Positions 36,447 to 44,479 of a stretch of DNA of 64,000 bases are shown here, one piece after another. Source of the stretch: Streptomyces lomondensis (GTDB taxonomy: Bacteria; Actinomycetota; Actinomycetes; Streptomycetales; Streptomycetaceae); assembly GCF_014651035.1 (NCBI RefSeq), contig NZ_BMWC01000008.1, positions 352,931-416,930 on the forward strand, read 5' to 3'. The first letter of the stretch is position 1. Every line of letters starts with the position of its first letter. The notes under the pieces are model-generated. The model was not told where the DNA came from and did not search any database. It saw only the letters and a program-made list of their open reading frames with translations. A program made the position numbers and the translations under genes.

Positions 36447-37406
36447 ATGACGGGACAGGAAACGGCCCACGGGCCGAAACACAAGCGGGATCTGACACGC
36501 CGCAAGGTCATCGCCGCGGGCGCCGGCGCGGTGGTGGCGGCGGGCGTCGGAGGGACGTTCGCGGCGGGCGCGTTCGCCGGGGAGAAGACTGCGGACACGA
36601 ACGGGAAGACCGCCGGCGAGGTCTGCTACAAGCTGACCTCCGAGACCACGGAGGGCCCCTACTACATCGACGCCGACAAGCTCCGCCGGGACGTCACCGA
36701 GGACCAGGAGGGCATCCCGCTCACCCTGCGCCTGAAGGTGATCGACTCCGAGACGTGCAGGCCCCTCGCTAACGCCGCCGTCGACATCTGGCACTGCAAC
36801 GCGCTGGGCGTGTACTCCGGGTACGAGGCGATGGGCAGCGGCGGGGGCGGAGGCGGCGGGGGCGGTACACCGCCCTCCGGGACACTGACCGGCACTCCCA
36901 CGGGTACGCCCACGGGTGCGCCTCCCGGAGGCGGCGGGGGCGGCCACGAGGAGCCCACCGACGACGAGCGCTATCTGCGCGGCACCTGGCGGACGGACAA
37001 GAAGGGCGAGGTCGTGTTCCGCACGGTCTTCCCCGGCTGGTACCAGGGCCGCTGCGTGCACATCCACACCAAGGTGCACGTCAACGGCACCTGGACCGAC
37101 GCGGGCTACGAGGGCGGCACGACCTGCCACACCGGCCAGCTCTTCTTCGATGAGGAGTCCGTACTGGCCTCCGCCGAGGTCGAGCCGTACTCCACCAACA
37201 GCACGACCCGCACCACCCTGGACGAGGACACCATTTACCCGGGCAACGGCACCGAGGGCGGTCTGCTGACGCTGAAGTACAAGAAGGGCGCCATCGCCCG
37301 GGGCGTCGTCGCCACCCTCACCATGGGGGTCGACCCGGAGGCGACGCACGACGGCACGGACGGCTCGGTCCAGCCGGGCGCGTCGGCCTCGGCGTCCACG
37401 GCCTGA
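36447..37406 (+). CDS. Tat-exported intradiol-dioxygenase-like protein with Gly-rich insert
   Basis: This 319-aa protein has a Tat signal (TRRKVIAAGAGAVVAAGVGG ... FAAGAFA) at residues 17-48. The dioxygenase domain has ligand motifs WHCNALGVYSGY, and GWYQGRCVHIHTKV. Between them, at about residues 129-170, sits a low-complexity insert of Gly and Thr-Pro-Gly (GGGGGGGGGTPPSG ... PPGGGGGGHEE) absent from the relative at 26.4 kb. The domain otherwise keeps all four probable iron ligands. It probably attacks catecholic aromatics outside the cell. Confidence 0.85.
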   Translation: MTGQETAHGPKHKRDLTRRKVIAAGAGAVVAAGVGGTFAAGAFAGEKTADTNGKTAGEVCYKLTSETTEGPYYIDADKLRRDVTEDQEGIPLTLRLKVIDSETCRPLANAAVDIWHCNALGVYSGYEAMGSGGGGGGGGGTPPSGTLTGTPTGTPTGAPPGGGGGGHEEPTDDERYLRGTWRTDKKGEVVFRTVFPGWYQGRCVHIHTKVHVNGTWTDAGYEGGTTCHTGQLFFDEESVLASAEVEPYSTNSTTRTTLDEDTIYPGNGTEGGLLTLKYKKGAIARGVVATLTMGVDPEATHDGTDGSVQPGASASASTA

Positions 37407-37414
37407 CGGAGGTC

Positions 37415-37449
37415 TGCGGGGCGGACGCATACAGGCCGTCCGCCCCGCA
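37415..37449 (+). terminator. terminator after dioxygenase-like gene
   Basis: tgcggggcggacg pairs perfectly with cgtccgccccgca (37437-37449) around a nine-base loop. Confidence 0.82.
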
Positions 37450-37478
37450 TTCACATATATGTACTTCTACTCAACCCG

Positions 37479-37507
37479 TTGACCCAGAACCGGAGCCTCC
37501 CTAAGGT
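37479..37507 (+). promoter_or_regulatory. vegetative-type promoter of ACS-family MFS gene
   Basis: TTGACC (37479-37484), a 17-bp spacer, then TAAGGT (37502-37507) match the HrdB consensus well. An inverted repeat tgtac-gt-gtaca at 37540-37551 lies between it and the ribosome site (AAGGGAG), a possible repressor site. Confidence 0.7.
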
Positions 37508-37566
37508 CCCTTCGAGAACGCGTACGTGATCTCTGTTCATGTACGTGTACAGCAAGGGAGACAACG

Positions 37567-38922
37567 ATGTCAGAAGCCGCGACAGCCATACCCGAGGCCG
37601 AGCAGCGTGCGGTCAGTAAATTCCTGCGCCGCATGCTGCCGATCCTGGTCCTGATGCTGCTGGTCAACCAGATGGACCGGACGAACGTGGGCTTCGTCCA
37701 GGACGAGTTGCGGGCCGACGTCGGAGTGAGCGCCACGGCCTACGGGCTCGGCGCGGGCCTGTTCTTCATCGGCTACGCGTTGTTCGAGGTGCCGAGCAAC
37801 ATGTGGCTGGAGCGGTTCGGTGCCCGGATCTGGCTGACCCGGATCATGATCACCTGGGGTGCGGTGATCGTGGCGATGTGCTTCATCCACAACGTGTGGA
37901 TGTTCTACGCCCTGCGCTTCCTGCTCGGTGTCGCGGAGGCGGGCTTCTTCCCCGGTGTGCTCCTGTACTTCACCCAGTGGCTGCCGGACTCCAGCCGGGG
38001 CCGGGCGAGTGCGATCTTCCTCGGCGGCTCGGCCACGGCGTACATCGTGACCGGCCCGATCACCGGCGCGCTGCTGGAGCTGCACGGCGCGGGCGGCATC
38101 GCCGGCTGGCGGTGGATGTTCGCGCTGGAGGGGGCCTTCTCCATCCTGGTCGGCTTCGTCGCCGGGTTCTTCCTCGTCTCCCGGATCCAGGACGCCAAGT
38201 GGCTCACGCAGGAGGAGAAGGACGCGCTGAGCGAGGCGGTGGCCCGGGACCAGGAGGCGCGGGACCGGGCGCCGTCGGTGTCGCGATGGAAGCTGATCTT
38301 CCATCCGCAGGTGGCGGTGCTGACCGCGGTCTTCTTCGCGATGGCGCTCACCGGTTACGCGATTACGTTCTGGCTGCCGAGCCTGGTGGAGGAGATCGGC
38401 GGACTGTCGCCCTTCCAGATCGGGCTGCTGTCGGCGATCCCGTGGATCTGCGCGGTGATCGCGATGTACACGATGAGCCACTTCACGGACCGGGCCCCGG
38501 ACCGCCGCCCCTACCTGGCGATCGCCCTGGTCCTCTCCGCGACCGGCACGTTCCTGGCGACTCTGGGATCCCCCTGGTTCGGCCTCGCCGCCCTCACGTT
38601 GGCCGCGGTCGGCGGCAAGTGCGCGGCGACTCTTTTCTGGCCGATGGCCCAGTCGGGCCTGGACCTGAAGATCGCGGCACCGGGGCTGGCCCTGGTCAAC
38701 TCCATCGGCAACCTGGGCGGGTTCGTGTCACCGACCCTCTTCGGCTACCTGAAGGACACGACGGGCAGTACGAACGGGGGGCTGTACACGTTGTCGGCGG
38801 CTTCTGTGCTGGCGGTGGTGGGGGTGGCGTTTGTACGGCATACGAACCGGGGGGCGCAGGCGGGGCCTGGCGGTAAGACCGCGGCAGTGACGGGGGAGCC
38901 TGTTGTGGGGGAGGCGCGCTGA
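37567..38922 (+). CDS. ACS (anion:cation symporter) family MFS transporter
   Basis: This 451-aa permease has 12 helices. Typical sequences are NQMDRTNVGFVQDEL, VPSNMWLERFGARIWLTRIM and RFLLGVAEAGFFPGVLLYFTQW, diagnostic for the ACS/phthalate-tartrate-type branch that imports organic anions. It is next to the dioxygenase-like gene, so an aromatic acid or a sugar acid is a reasonable guess, but not shown. It has its own promoter. Confidence 0.87.
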   Translation: MSEAATAIPEAEQRAVSKFLRRMLPILVLMLLVNQMDRTNVGFVQDELRADVGVSATAYGLGAGLFFIGYALFEVPSNMWLERFGARIWLTRIMITWGAVIVAMCFIHNVWMFYALRFLLGVAEAGFFPGVLLYFTQWLPDSSRGRASAIFLGGSATAYIVTGPITGALLELHGAGGIAGWRWMFALEGAFSILVGFVAGFFLVSRIQDAKWLTQEEKDALSEAVARDQEARDRAPSVSRWKLIFHPQVAVLTAVFFAMALTGYAITFWLPSLVEEIGGLSPFQIGLLSAIPWICAVIAMYTMSHFTDRAPDRRPYLAIALVLSATGTFLATLGSPWFGLAALTLAAVGGKCAATLFWPMAQSGLDLKIAAPGLALVNSIGNLGGFVSPTLFGYLKDTTGSTNGGLYTLSAASVLAVVGVAFVRHTNRGAQAGPGGKTAAVTGEPVVGEAR

Positions 38923-38937
38923 GCGGCGCCCGGCGCC

Positions 38938-39201
38938 TCAGGGCCCGAGCCCTTGCGAGGACTCGGGCCGTGCGGCGAACAGTTCCCTGGCGTCCGTGAC
39001 GGTGAGGGCAAGGTCCAGATAGTCGGTGAGGGCTTTGAGATCGGTGCGGGTGGTGAGGAAGCCGTCGATCTCGTCGGAGACGGATACGTCGCGCTGCTCC
39101 AAGACCCGCAGAATGGCCACGGCCAAGCCCTCCGCGTAACCATGGGCCCAGCCGGCCGCGTGGTCGTCGGTCCAGCTGCCGAGCCGGGCGCGCGTCTCGC
39201 T
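38938..39201 (-). pseudogene. C-terminal fragment of an Rpn/DUF4351-like protein
   Basis: The open frame after a TGA at 39202-39204 encodes 87 residues: DDHAAGWAHGYAEGLAVAIL, RVLEQRDVSVSDEIDGFLTT, then DYLDLALTVTDARELFA. This is like the tail of Rpn/transposase-derived nuclease proteins, whose catalytic N-terminal domain is missing here. No plausible start except a GTG or ATG deep inside. Probably a decayed gene. Confidence 0.55.
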
Positions 39202-39339
39202 TCAGCCGCTGTCTCCGCGTCCATCAGCACAGGCTATGGCGAGGGAGAGAGGAGGGCCGGGGCTTGGGAGACGATCACTCGATCAGGGACGTTCGGTGCG
39301 GGTGCCTCGCCCGGAGGTGATGCGGTTCCGGGTGGCTCA

Positions 39340-39948
39340 CTACTGCTCCCTGGTCCCGCCTTCGTAGCGTGGGAGATCCTCGCTGGAGATCGTCCAGTCG
39401 GCGATGGTGACGTCCTCGCCGTAGACGAAGTCCTTGCGGGTGGCGTAGCGGGGGCCGTCGGGGGTGGCGTGGATGTCGCTGAGGACGGTTCCGGTGCCGG
39501 TGCGCGGGTCGAAGATCGCGTATACGGGGATGCCCATCAGGGGGTAGTCGCGCATCTTGGTGACCCAGTCGTTGTCCGGGTTGGAGCGCGAGATGATCTC
39601 CACTGCGGCGACGAGCGACCGGGGGTCGAAGGAGCCCTCTCCTTCCATGTCCGCCTCGGCGATCACCATCACGTCGGGTCGGCGCATGATGCCCTCGGGC
39701 TCGTCCTCCACGTCGGGCTCACCCGTGTGGGCAACGATCTCGGCCGGCATCACCTTTTCCAGACGCCTCCGGACGCGCAGCACGGTGAGTTCGTGCGGCT
39801 TCATGGGCGACATCATGTCGAGGACGATTCCTTCCTTGGTGATCTCGAACTTGCCGGGGAGGTTGTCGTCCGCCGACTGAACGAAATCCCGCATGACCCG
39901 GTACAGCTGGGAGGCGCCCTGCCGCGCGTTCTCCGGGGCGATAGTCAT
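39340..39948 (-). CDS. Uma2 family (PD-(D/E)XK) endonuclease-like protein
   Basis: This 202-aa protein has Uma2/DUF820 features: GKFEITKEGIVLDMMSPMKPHEL, IMRRPDVMVIAEAD (active-site Asp) and LVAAVEIISRSNPDNDW (Glu, then Ser-Arg-Ser), followed by KMRDYPLMGIPVYAIFDPR. Such proteins are widespread in Streptomyces; their role is unsettled. ATG at 39948 follows GAGGAG. It lies downstream of the HTH/zinc-finger gene on the same strand. Confidence 0.85.
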   Translation of the reverse strand: MTIAPENARQGASQLYRVMRDFVQSADDNLPGKFEITKEGIVLDMMSPMKPHELTVLRVRRRLEKVMPAEIVAHTGEPDVEDEPEGIMRRPDVMVIAEADMEGEGSFDPRSLVAAVEIISRSNPDNDWVTKMRDYPLMGIPVYAIFDPRTGTGTVLSDIHATPDGPRYATRKDFVYGEDVTIADWTISSEDLPRYEGGTREQ

Positions 39949-39995
39949 GGCGCTCGCTCCTCGTCGTCTGTGCCCAGGGGCAAGGATCGTCCCGT

Positions 39996-40907
39996 TCATG
40001 CTAGGCGGCCTCCGGCGAGAACGGATCGGCAGTCGCGGCAGCGGCCGGGGGCCGGGGCGCGGAAGGGTCGGTCGCAGCCGTCACAGGTCTGGAAGGGGTG
40101 TCTGGGCTCCGGGGCCGTTGGCGCCGGTGGCCGGACGGGTGGCAGGGGTGGCAGCTGTGCGGTGAGGCGGTGGGCCAGGAAGGCGGCCGGGCGGCGCAGG
40201 GGCTCTGGTGGCAGGTCGCTGGTCAGGGCGTGGCGTACGGCGGTGGGGGTGAGGTCCCGTTCGAGCCAGGCGGCGACGCCCGGCGCGAGGTGTTCGGCGT
40301 CGGTGGCGGAGAGGAGTAGGCGGGGGTCCGCTCGGCGGAGGCCTGCGAGGACTTCGGTGGCTGTCTGGAGGAGAGCGGGAGAGATGTACGCGGGTTTCGG
40401 TACGGCGGGGAGGGCGCGGCGGCGTGCGGGTTCCTGGTGCGCGGCGGTGGTGGCGCGGCGGGCCGGGGGCCTGGGCGGTGCCCCGTCGGACGTGGCCCGG
40501 TCGCGTCGGCGGCCCGGCTGGTTGCAGGAGACGGTGCGGGTGACGATTCGGCCGGCCGGCGTGCGTTCGCGGGTGCGGTGCAGGTAGCCGTGGGTCTCCA
40601 GCTCGCGCAGGGCGGCTGCGATGCGGGTGGGGCCCTCGGGGAAGCGGGCGGCGAGGGACTTGATGTCGACACTGGCGCCGGTGGGCAGTGACTGGATGTG
40701 GCAGGCCAGTCCGATCGCGAGGAGCGACAGGTCCGGGTGCTGGGTGAGGTGGTTGCCGATCACCGTGAACCGGGAGGTGTGGCGGGTGTTGTCGTGGATG
40801 ACGCCGCCGCCCGGGTGGGCGTGCCCGTTGGTGTGCCGGTGCGGGTGGTTTTTGCCGCTGTTTCGGGACTGGGCGTGCGGGCGCACGCTAGTGTCTTGGG
40901 TGTCCAT
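39996..40907 (-). CDS. helix-turn-helix protein with C-terminal zinc-finger-like motif
   Basis: This is a 303-aa protein. Residues 40-115 look like a winged HTH (HPDLSLLAIGLACHIQSLPT, SVDIKSLAARFPEGPTRIAA, ALRELETHGYLHRTRER). A variable Arg/Pro/Ala-rich middle follows. A helical region AYISPALLQTATEVLAGLRR comes next, and the end carries CxxC-x(n)-CxxC (CDGCDRPFRAPAPGRCRDC). This architecture is seen in accessory actinobacterial genes of unknown function. ATG at 40907 is my choice. The frame is open further upstream. Confidence 0.65.
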   Translation of the reverse strand: MDTQDTSVRPHAQSRNSGKNHPHRHTNGHAHPGGGVIHDNTRHTSRFTVIGNHLTQHPDLSLLAIGLACHIQSLPTGASVDIKSLAARFPEGPTRIAAALRELETHGYLHRTRERTPAGRIVTRTVSCNQPGRRRDRATSDGAPPRPPARRATTAAHQEPARRRALPAVPKPAYISPALLQTATEVLAGLRRADPRLLLSATDAEHLAPGVAAWLERDLTPTAVRHALTSDLPPEPLRRPAAFLAHRLTAQLPPLPPVRPPAPTAPEPRHPFQTCDGCDRPFRAPAPGRCRDCRSVLAGGRLA

Positions 40908-41280
40908 CGGGAAGGTTGCTGCTTCCTTGGTGGTCAGGCCCTCGCATTGGGATGCCAGTCCCGGCGAGGGCCGTTGCATGTCTGGGGTTGTTCGTGCCGC
41001 TTGGTGTTGCGCTGAGCGTAGGGCAGGCAACCGGTGCGGAATCCAGCTCAGTTGGCGATGTTCACTCGCGGGAGTGAGCGTGCGCCGTGGGCGGGAGGGG
41101 TGGGGCTTGGTGCGGTTTCTTTCCCTCTCGTGTTCCTTGGGGAAGACCGCCGACGGCACCGGAGCACACGCGGTCGCGCTCCGGTCTTGCAGGGGGACGG
41201 GTGGACATTTCCTGGTTCTCGTCACTGAGCGTGGCGGTGCGCTTACCTTTGCGGCACGGCGGTACGAAGGAGGGTGCGGC
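40908..41280. other. intergenic stretch, no gene recognised
   Basis: About 370 bases between the HTH/zinc-finger gene and the XRE gene remnant. Base composition is slightly less GC-rich and codon bias is lost in all frames. I see no RNA gene, no long repeat and no clear promoter. Confidence 0.4.
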
Positions 41281-41325
41281 ATGTCGGTGGACGGCGAGGC
41301 GCGACAGCTCAAGGACGAGGAGTGA
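41281..41325 (+). pseudogene. detached N-terminus of the XRE-DUF5753 gene
   Basis: The first 14 codons read MSVDGEARQLKDEE and stop at TGA. This is the normal start of Scr1-type XRE regulators, whose sequence then continues through an acidic linker and the first HTH helix (VGRQLKLWRE type). Those 30 or so codons are missing and the frame is shifted. Confidence 0.6.
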
Positions 41326-41329
41326 GGCG

Positions 41330-42070
41330 GTGGGGATGCGGGCTGCCGAGTTCGGGACGGCGGTCGGGTACGGGGAGGACCTTGTCTACAAGGTCGAGGG
41401 CGGGAAGCGGATCCCTCGGCAGGAGTACCTGGACAGGGCCGACGAGGTGTTGGGAGCGGGTGGGCTCATCGCGGCGGCTTGGGAGGACGTGAAGAAGGTC
41501 CGGTATCCGAAGAAGGTTCGGGAGCTGGGCAAGTTGGAGGCCAAGGCGATCGAGATCGCTCTGTACGAATGCCACATCATCGCTGGGCTGCTGCAGACAT
41601 CAGAGCACGCACGATCGGTGATCGGGGCAGCACAGCCGCCGTACTCGCCGGACGATGTGGAACGCATGGTGGCCGCTCGTCTGGCGCGCCAGTCGGTTTT
41701 CGAGCGCTCGCCCGCACCAGCGCTCAGCTTCGTCCTGGAAGAGGGGGTCCTGCGGCGCCCCATCGGGGGCACAATGGTGTGGCGTCAGCAGCTTGAACGT
41801 CTGCTGGAGGTGGGGCGGTTGCACAACGTCGTGCTTCAGGTGATGCCGATGAACTGTGACACCCATTCCGGCCTGGACGGCAGGATCGAGCTGCTGAAGT
41901 TTCCGGACGGTACGGCCGTGGGGCGCTCGGATGGTGCCTTCAATGGTCGGCCGGTCTCCGAACCCAAACACCTGCGCATCCTTGAGCTGCGGTATGGCAC
42001 CATCCGGGCTCAGGCGCTCTCTCCACGGGAGTCGCTGGCCTTCATCGAGCAACTGCTGGGAGAGACATGA
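41330..42070 (+). CDS. XRE-type regulator with DUF5753, HTH truncated
   Basis: This 246-aa frame starts at GTG with GACGAGGAG upstream. It begins at VGMRAAEFGTAVGYGEDLVY, so HTH helices 2-5 remain but helix 1 is lost. The DUF5753 effector domain (residues 70-246) is complete: IEIALYECHIIAGLLQTSEH, AARLARQSVFERSPAPALSF and ELRYGTIRAQALSPRESLAF. Full-length relatives are about 285 aa. Its stop overlaps the DUF397 gene. In related pairs the XRE protein controls development or acts with DUF397 like a toxin-antitoxin pair; DNA binding here is doubtful. Confidence 0.75.
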   Translation: MGMRAAEFGTAVGYGEDLVYKVEGGKRIPRQEYLDRADEVLGAGGLIAAAWEDVKKVRYPKKVRELGKLEAKAIEIALYECHIIAGLLQTSEHARSVIGAAQPPYSPDDVERMVAARLARQSVFERSPAPALSFVLEEGVLRRPIGGTMVWRQQLERLLEVGRLHNVVLQVMPMNCDTHSGLDGRIELLKFPDGTAVGRSDGAFNGRPVSEPKHLRILELRYGTIRAQALSPRESLAFIEQLLGET

Positions 42071-42276
42071 TCCGCAAAACCACTGCCGGGGACAGCTGTG
42101 AGCTGGCGTGGTTCAAGAGCAGCTACAGCGGCGGCAACGACGGAAACTCCTGCGTTGAACTTGCCTTCACCCCCGGCACCGTGCATGTTCGCGACTCCAA
42201 GGACGTCTCAGGCCCCCGTCTGGCGATCACGCCCGGTGCGTGGGCGGACTTCGTGCCTTACGCCGTGAAAAGCTGA
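42067..42276 (+). CDS. DUF397 domain protein
   Basis: This 69-aa protein has the family signature WFKSSYSGGNDGNSCVELAF, HVRDSKDVSGPRLAITPGAW and a final FVPYAV. It overlaps the XRE gene by four bases (ATGA). Partner proteins of this kind bind the XRE regulator in the Scr1/Scr2 and WhiJ-like systems. Confidence 0.9.
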   Translation: MIRKTTAGDSCELAWFKSSYSGGNDGNSCVELAFTPGTVHVRDSKDVSGPRLAITPGAWADFVPYAVKS

Positions 42277-42281
42277 CGCCT

Positions 42282-42647
42282 CTACCTCGCCACGAACTGG
42301 GTCAGGATGGCCTGGACCTCGTAGATGTCGACGCCCTTGGTGAAGGTTTTCTCGATGGGGGTCGGGGTGCCGGAGATCCAGATCTTCAGTTCGGCGTCGA
42401 GGTCGAACGTGCCGGCCGTCTCCACCGCGAAGTGGGTGATGCTGCGGTAGGGGACCGAGTGGTACTCGACCTTCTTGCCGGTGATGCCCTGTTTGTCGAT
42501 CAGGATCAGGCGGCGGTCGGTGAAGAGGATGGTGTCGCGGATCAGCAGGAACGCGGCGTGGACCTGTTCGCCGTGGCCGAGGAGGCGGGCGTAGTCCTGC
42601 TGGGCGGAGGCCGGGTCTACGGTGTGGGCGTTGCCGAACAGTGCCAT
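42282..42647 (-). CDS. bacterial PH-domain protein
   Basis: This 121-aa protein is a single bPH domain: LIRDTILFTDRRLILIDKQG, GKKVEYHSVPYRSITHFAVE, then FDLDAELKIWISG and a terminal helix VDIYEVQAILTQFV. Cytoplasmic and probably oligomeric; function unknown. It converges on DUF397 with five bases between stops. Confidence 0.87.
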   Translation of the reverse strand: MALFGNAHTVDPASAQQDYARLLGHGEQVHAAFLLIRDTILFTDRRLILIDKQGITGKKVEYHSVPYRSITHFAVETAGTFDLDAELKIWISGTPTPIEKTFTKGVDIYEVQAILTQFVAR

Positions 42648-42712
42648 GGAAGGTCCCCCAGGTGTGTGGCGGCGGTTTTGTAGCCGCTTTCCCGCGATCT
42701 TCGCAAAGCGCG

Positions 42713-42746
42713 GGGCCCGGGAGAAGGTTCTCGTTCTCCCGGGCCC
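42713..42746 (-). terminator. terminator after metG
   Basis: gggcccgggagaa pairs with ttctcccgggccc around an eight-base loop. It lies 28 bp past the metG stop on the minus strand. Confidence 0.85.
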
Positions 42747-42773
42747 TGTGCTGTAGCGAGCGTGTTACCGCTG

Positions 42774-44390
42774 TTACGCGGTCGGCTTCTCCTCCAGGCG
42801 CGGGAAGAGGACCGCGCCCTTGGTGACCGTCGTGCCGGCGGGGAGCCTGCCCCACTCACCGGCCTCGCCGATCTTCTGCTCCGCGAGGGCGCCGAGGGAG
42901 GTCTCCGCGCCGAGCGAGTCCCAGAGCTTCTGGGAGGTCTCCGGCATCACCGGGTTGAGGAGGACCGCTACCGCGCGGAGGGACTCCGCGGCCGTGTAGA
43001 GGATCGTCGCGAGGCGGGCCTTGCCCTCGTCCGACGTGTCCTTCGCGACCTTCCAGGGCTCCTGCTCGGTGATGTAGCCGTTGACCTGCTTGACGAAGTC
43101 GAAGACCGCGAGGATGCCGCCCTGGAAGTCCAGGTCGTCGCCGATCCGGCGGTCCGCCTCCGTGACGGCCTTCCTGAGGCCCTCGTGGATCGCCGTCTCC
43201 GCCTCGCCGTCGGCCGTCGACGCCGGCAGCTCGCCGCCGAAGTACTTGCCGACCATCGCCGCGACGCGGGACGCCAGGTTGCCGTAGTCGTTCGCCAGCT
43301 CGCTGGTGTAGCGGGCCGAGAAGTCCTCCCAGGAGAAGGAGCCGTCCTGGCCGAAGGCGATCGCGCGCAGGAAGTACCAGCGGTACGCGTCCACGCCGAA
43401 GTGCGAGGTCAGGTCCTGCGGCTTGATGCCGGTCAGGTTCGACTTCGACATCTTCTCGCCGCCGACCATCAGCCAGCCGTTGGCCGCGATCTTGCCGGGG
43501 AGGGGGAGGCCCTGCGCCATCAGCATCGCGGGCCAGATCACCGCGTGGAAGCGGAGGATGTCCTTGCCGACCAGGTGGACGTCGGCCGGGAAGGTCTCCT
43601 CGAACTTGGCCTGGTTCTCGTTGTAGCCGACGGCCGTGGCGTAGTTCAGCAGCGCGTCGACCCACACGTAGATCACGTGCTTGTCGTCCCACGGGATCGG
43701 GATGCCCCAGTCGAACGTGGAACGGGAGATGGAGAGGTCCTGGAGGCCCTGGCGTACGAAGTTCACGACCTCGTTGCGCGCGGACTCGGGCTGGATGAAG
43801 CCGGGGTTCGCCTCGTAGTGGGCGAGGAGCTTCTCGCCGTACTCGCTCAGCTTGAAGAAGTAGTTCTCCTCGCTGAGGATCTCCACCGGCTTCTTGTGGA
43901 TCGGGCAGAGCTTCTGACCTGCGAAGTCGCCCTCGCCGTCGAGGAGCTCGCCGGGGAGTTTGTACTCCTCGCAGCCGACGCAGTACGGGCCCTCGTAGCC
44001 GCCCTTGTAGATCTCGCCCTTGTCGTACAGGTCCTGGACGAACTCCTGGACGCGGTCCGTGTGCCGCTTCTGCGTGGTGCGGATGAAGTCGTCGTTCGCG
44101 ATCTCCAGGTGCTCCCAGAGAGGCATCCACGCTTCGGTGACGAGTTTGTCGGCCCACGCCTGGGGGGTGAGCCCGTTGGCCTCGGCCGTGCGCATGATCT
44201 TCTGACCGTGCTCGTCCGTGCCGGTGAGGTACCACACCTTCTCGCCGCGCTGGCGGTGCCAGCGGGTGAGCACGTCGCCTGCGACGGTCGTATAGGCGTG
44301 GCCCAGGTGAGGAGCGTCGTTGACGTAGTAGATGGGGGTCGAGACGTAGTACGCCTTCGCCCCCTGCTTCTCGGATCCAGTGGCCGCCAT
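42774..44390 (-). CDS. metG: methionyl-tRNA synthetase
   Basis: This 538-aa class I synthetase has the HIGH-type motif HLGH (in VNDAPHLGHAYTT), KMSKS in GGEKMSKSNLTG, and a connective peptide with CVGCEEYKLPGELL and a CPIH pair, so the zinc site has three Cys and one His. The anticodon domain is helical and there is no C-terminal tRNA-binding extension. Essential gene. Confidence 0.96.
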   Translation of the reverse strand: MAATGSEKQGAKAYYVSTPIYYVNDAPHLGHAYTTVAGDVLTRWHRQRGEKVWYLTGTDEHGQKIMRTAEANGLTPQAWADKLVTEAWMPLWEHLEIANDDFIRTTQKRHTDRVQEFVQDLYDKGEIYKGGYEGPYCVGCEEYKLPGELLDGEGDFAGQKLCPIHKKPVEILSEENYFFKLSEYGEKLLAHYEANPGFIQPESARNEVVNFVRQGLQDLSISRSTFDWGIPIPWDDKHVIYVWVDALLNYATAVGYNENQAKFEETFPADVHLVGKDILRFHAVIWPAMLMAQGLPLPGKIAANGWLMVGGEKMSKSNLTGIKPQDLTSHFGVDAYRWYFLRAIAFGQDGSFSWEDFSARYTSELANDYGNLASRVAAMVGKYFGGELPASTADGEAETAIHEGLRKAVTEADRRIGDDLDFQGGILAVFDFVKQVNGYITEQEPWKVAKDTSDEGKARLATILYTAAESLRAVAVLLNPVMPETSQKLWDSLGAETSLGALAEQKIGEAGEWGRLPAGTTVTKGAVLFPRLEEKPTA

Positions 44391-44436
44391 GGTCGAAATC
44401 CTACTGGTCCGCTGAAGATCGACTCACACGCGTTTC

Positions 44437-44473
44437 GGGGGGTGGACGGCTTGCTGTGCGCTGTCCACCCCCC
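44437..44473 (-). terminator. terminator after VWA gene
   Basis: ggggggtggac pairs with gtccacccccc across a 15-base loop, seven bases past the VWA gene stop. Confidence 0.65.
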
Positions 44474-44479
44474 GGGGTG

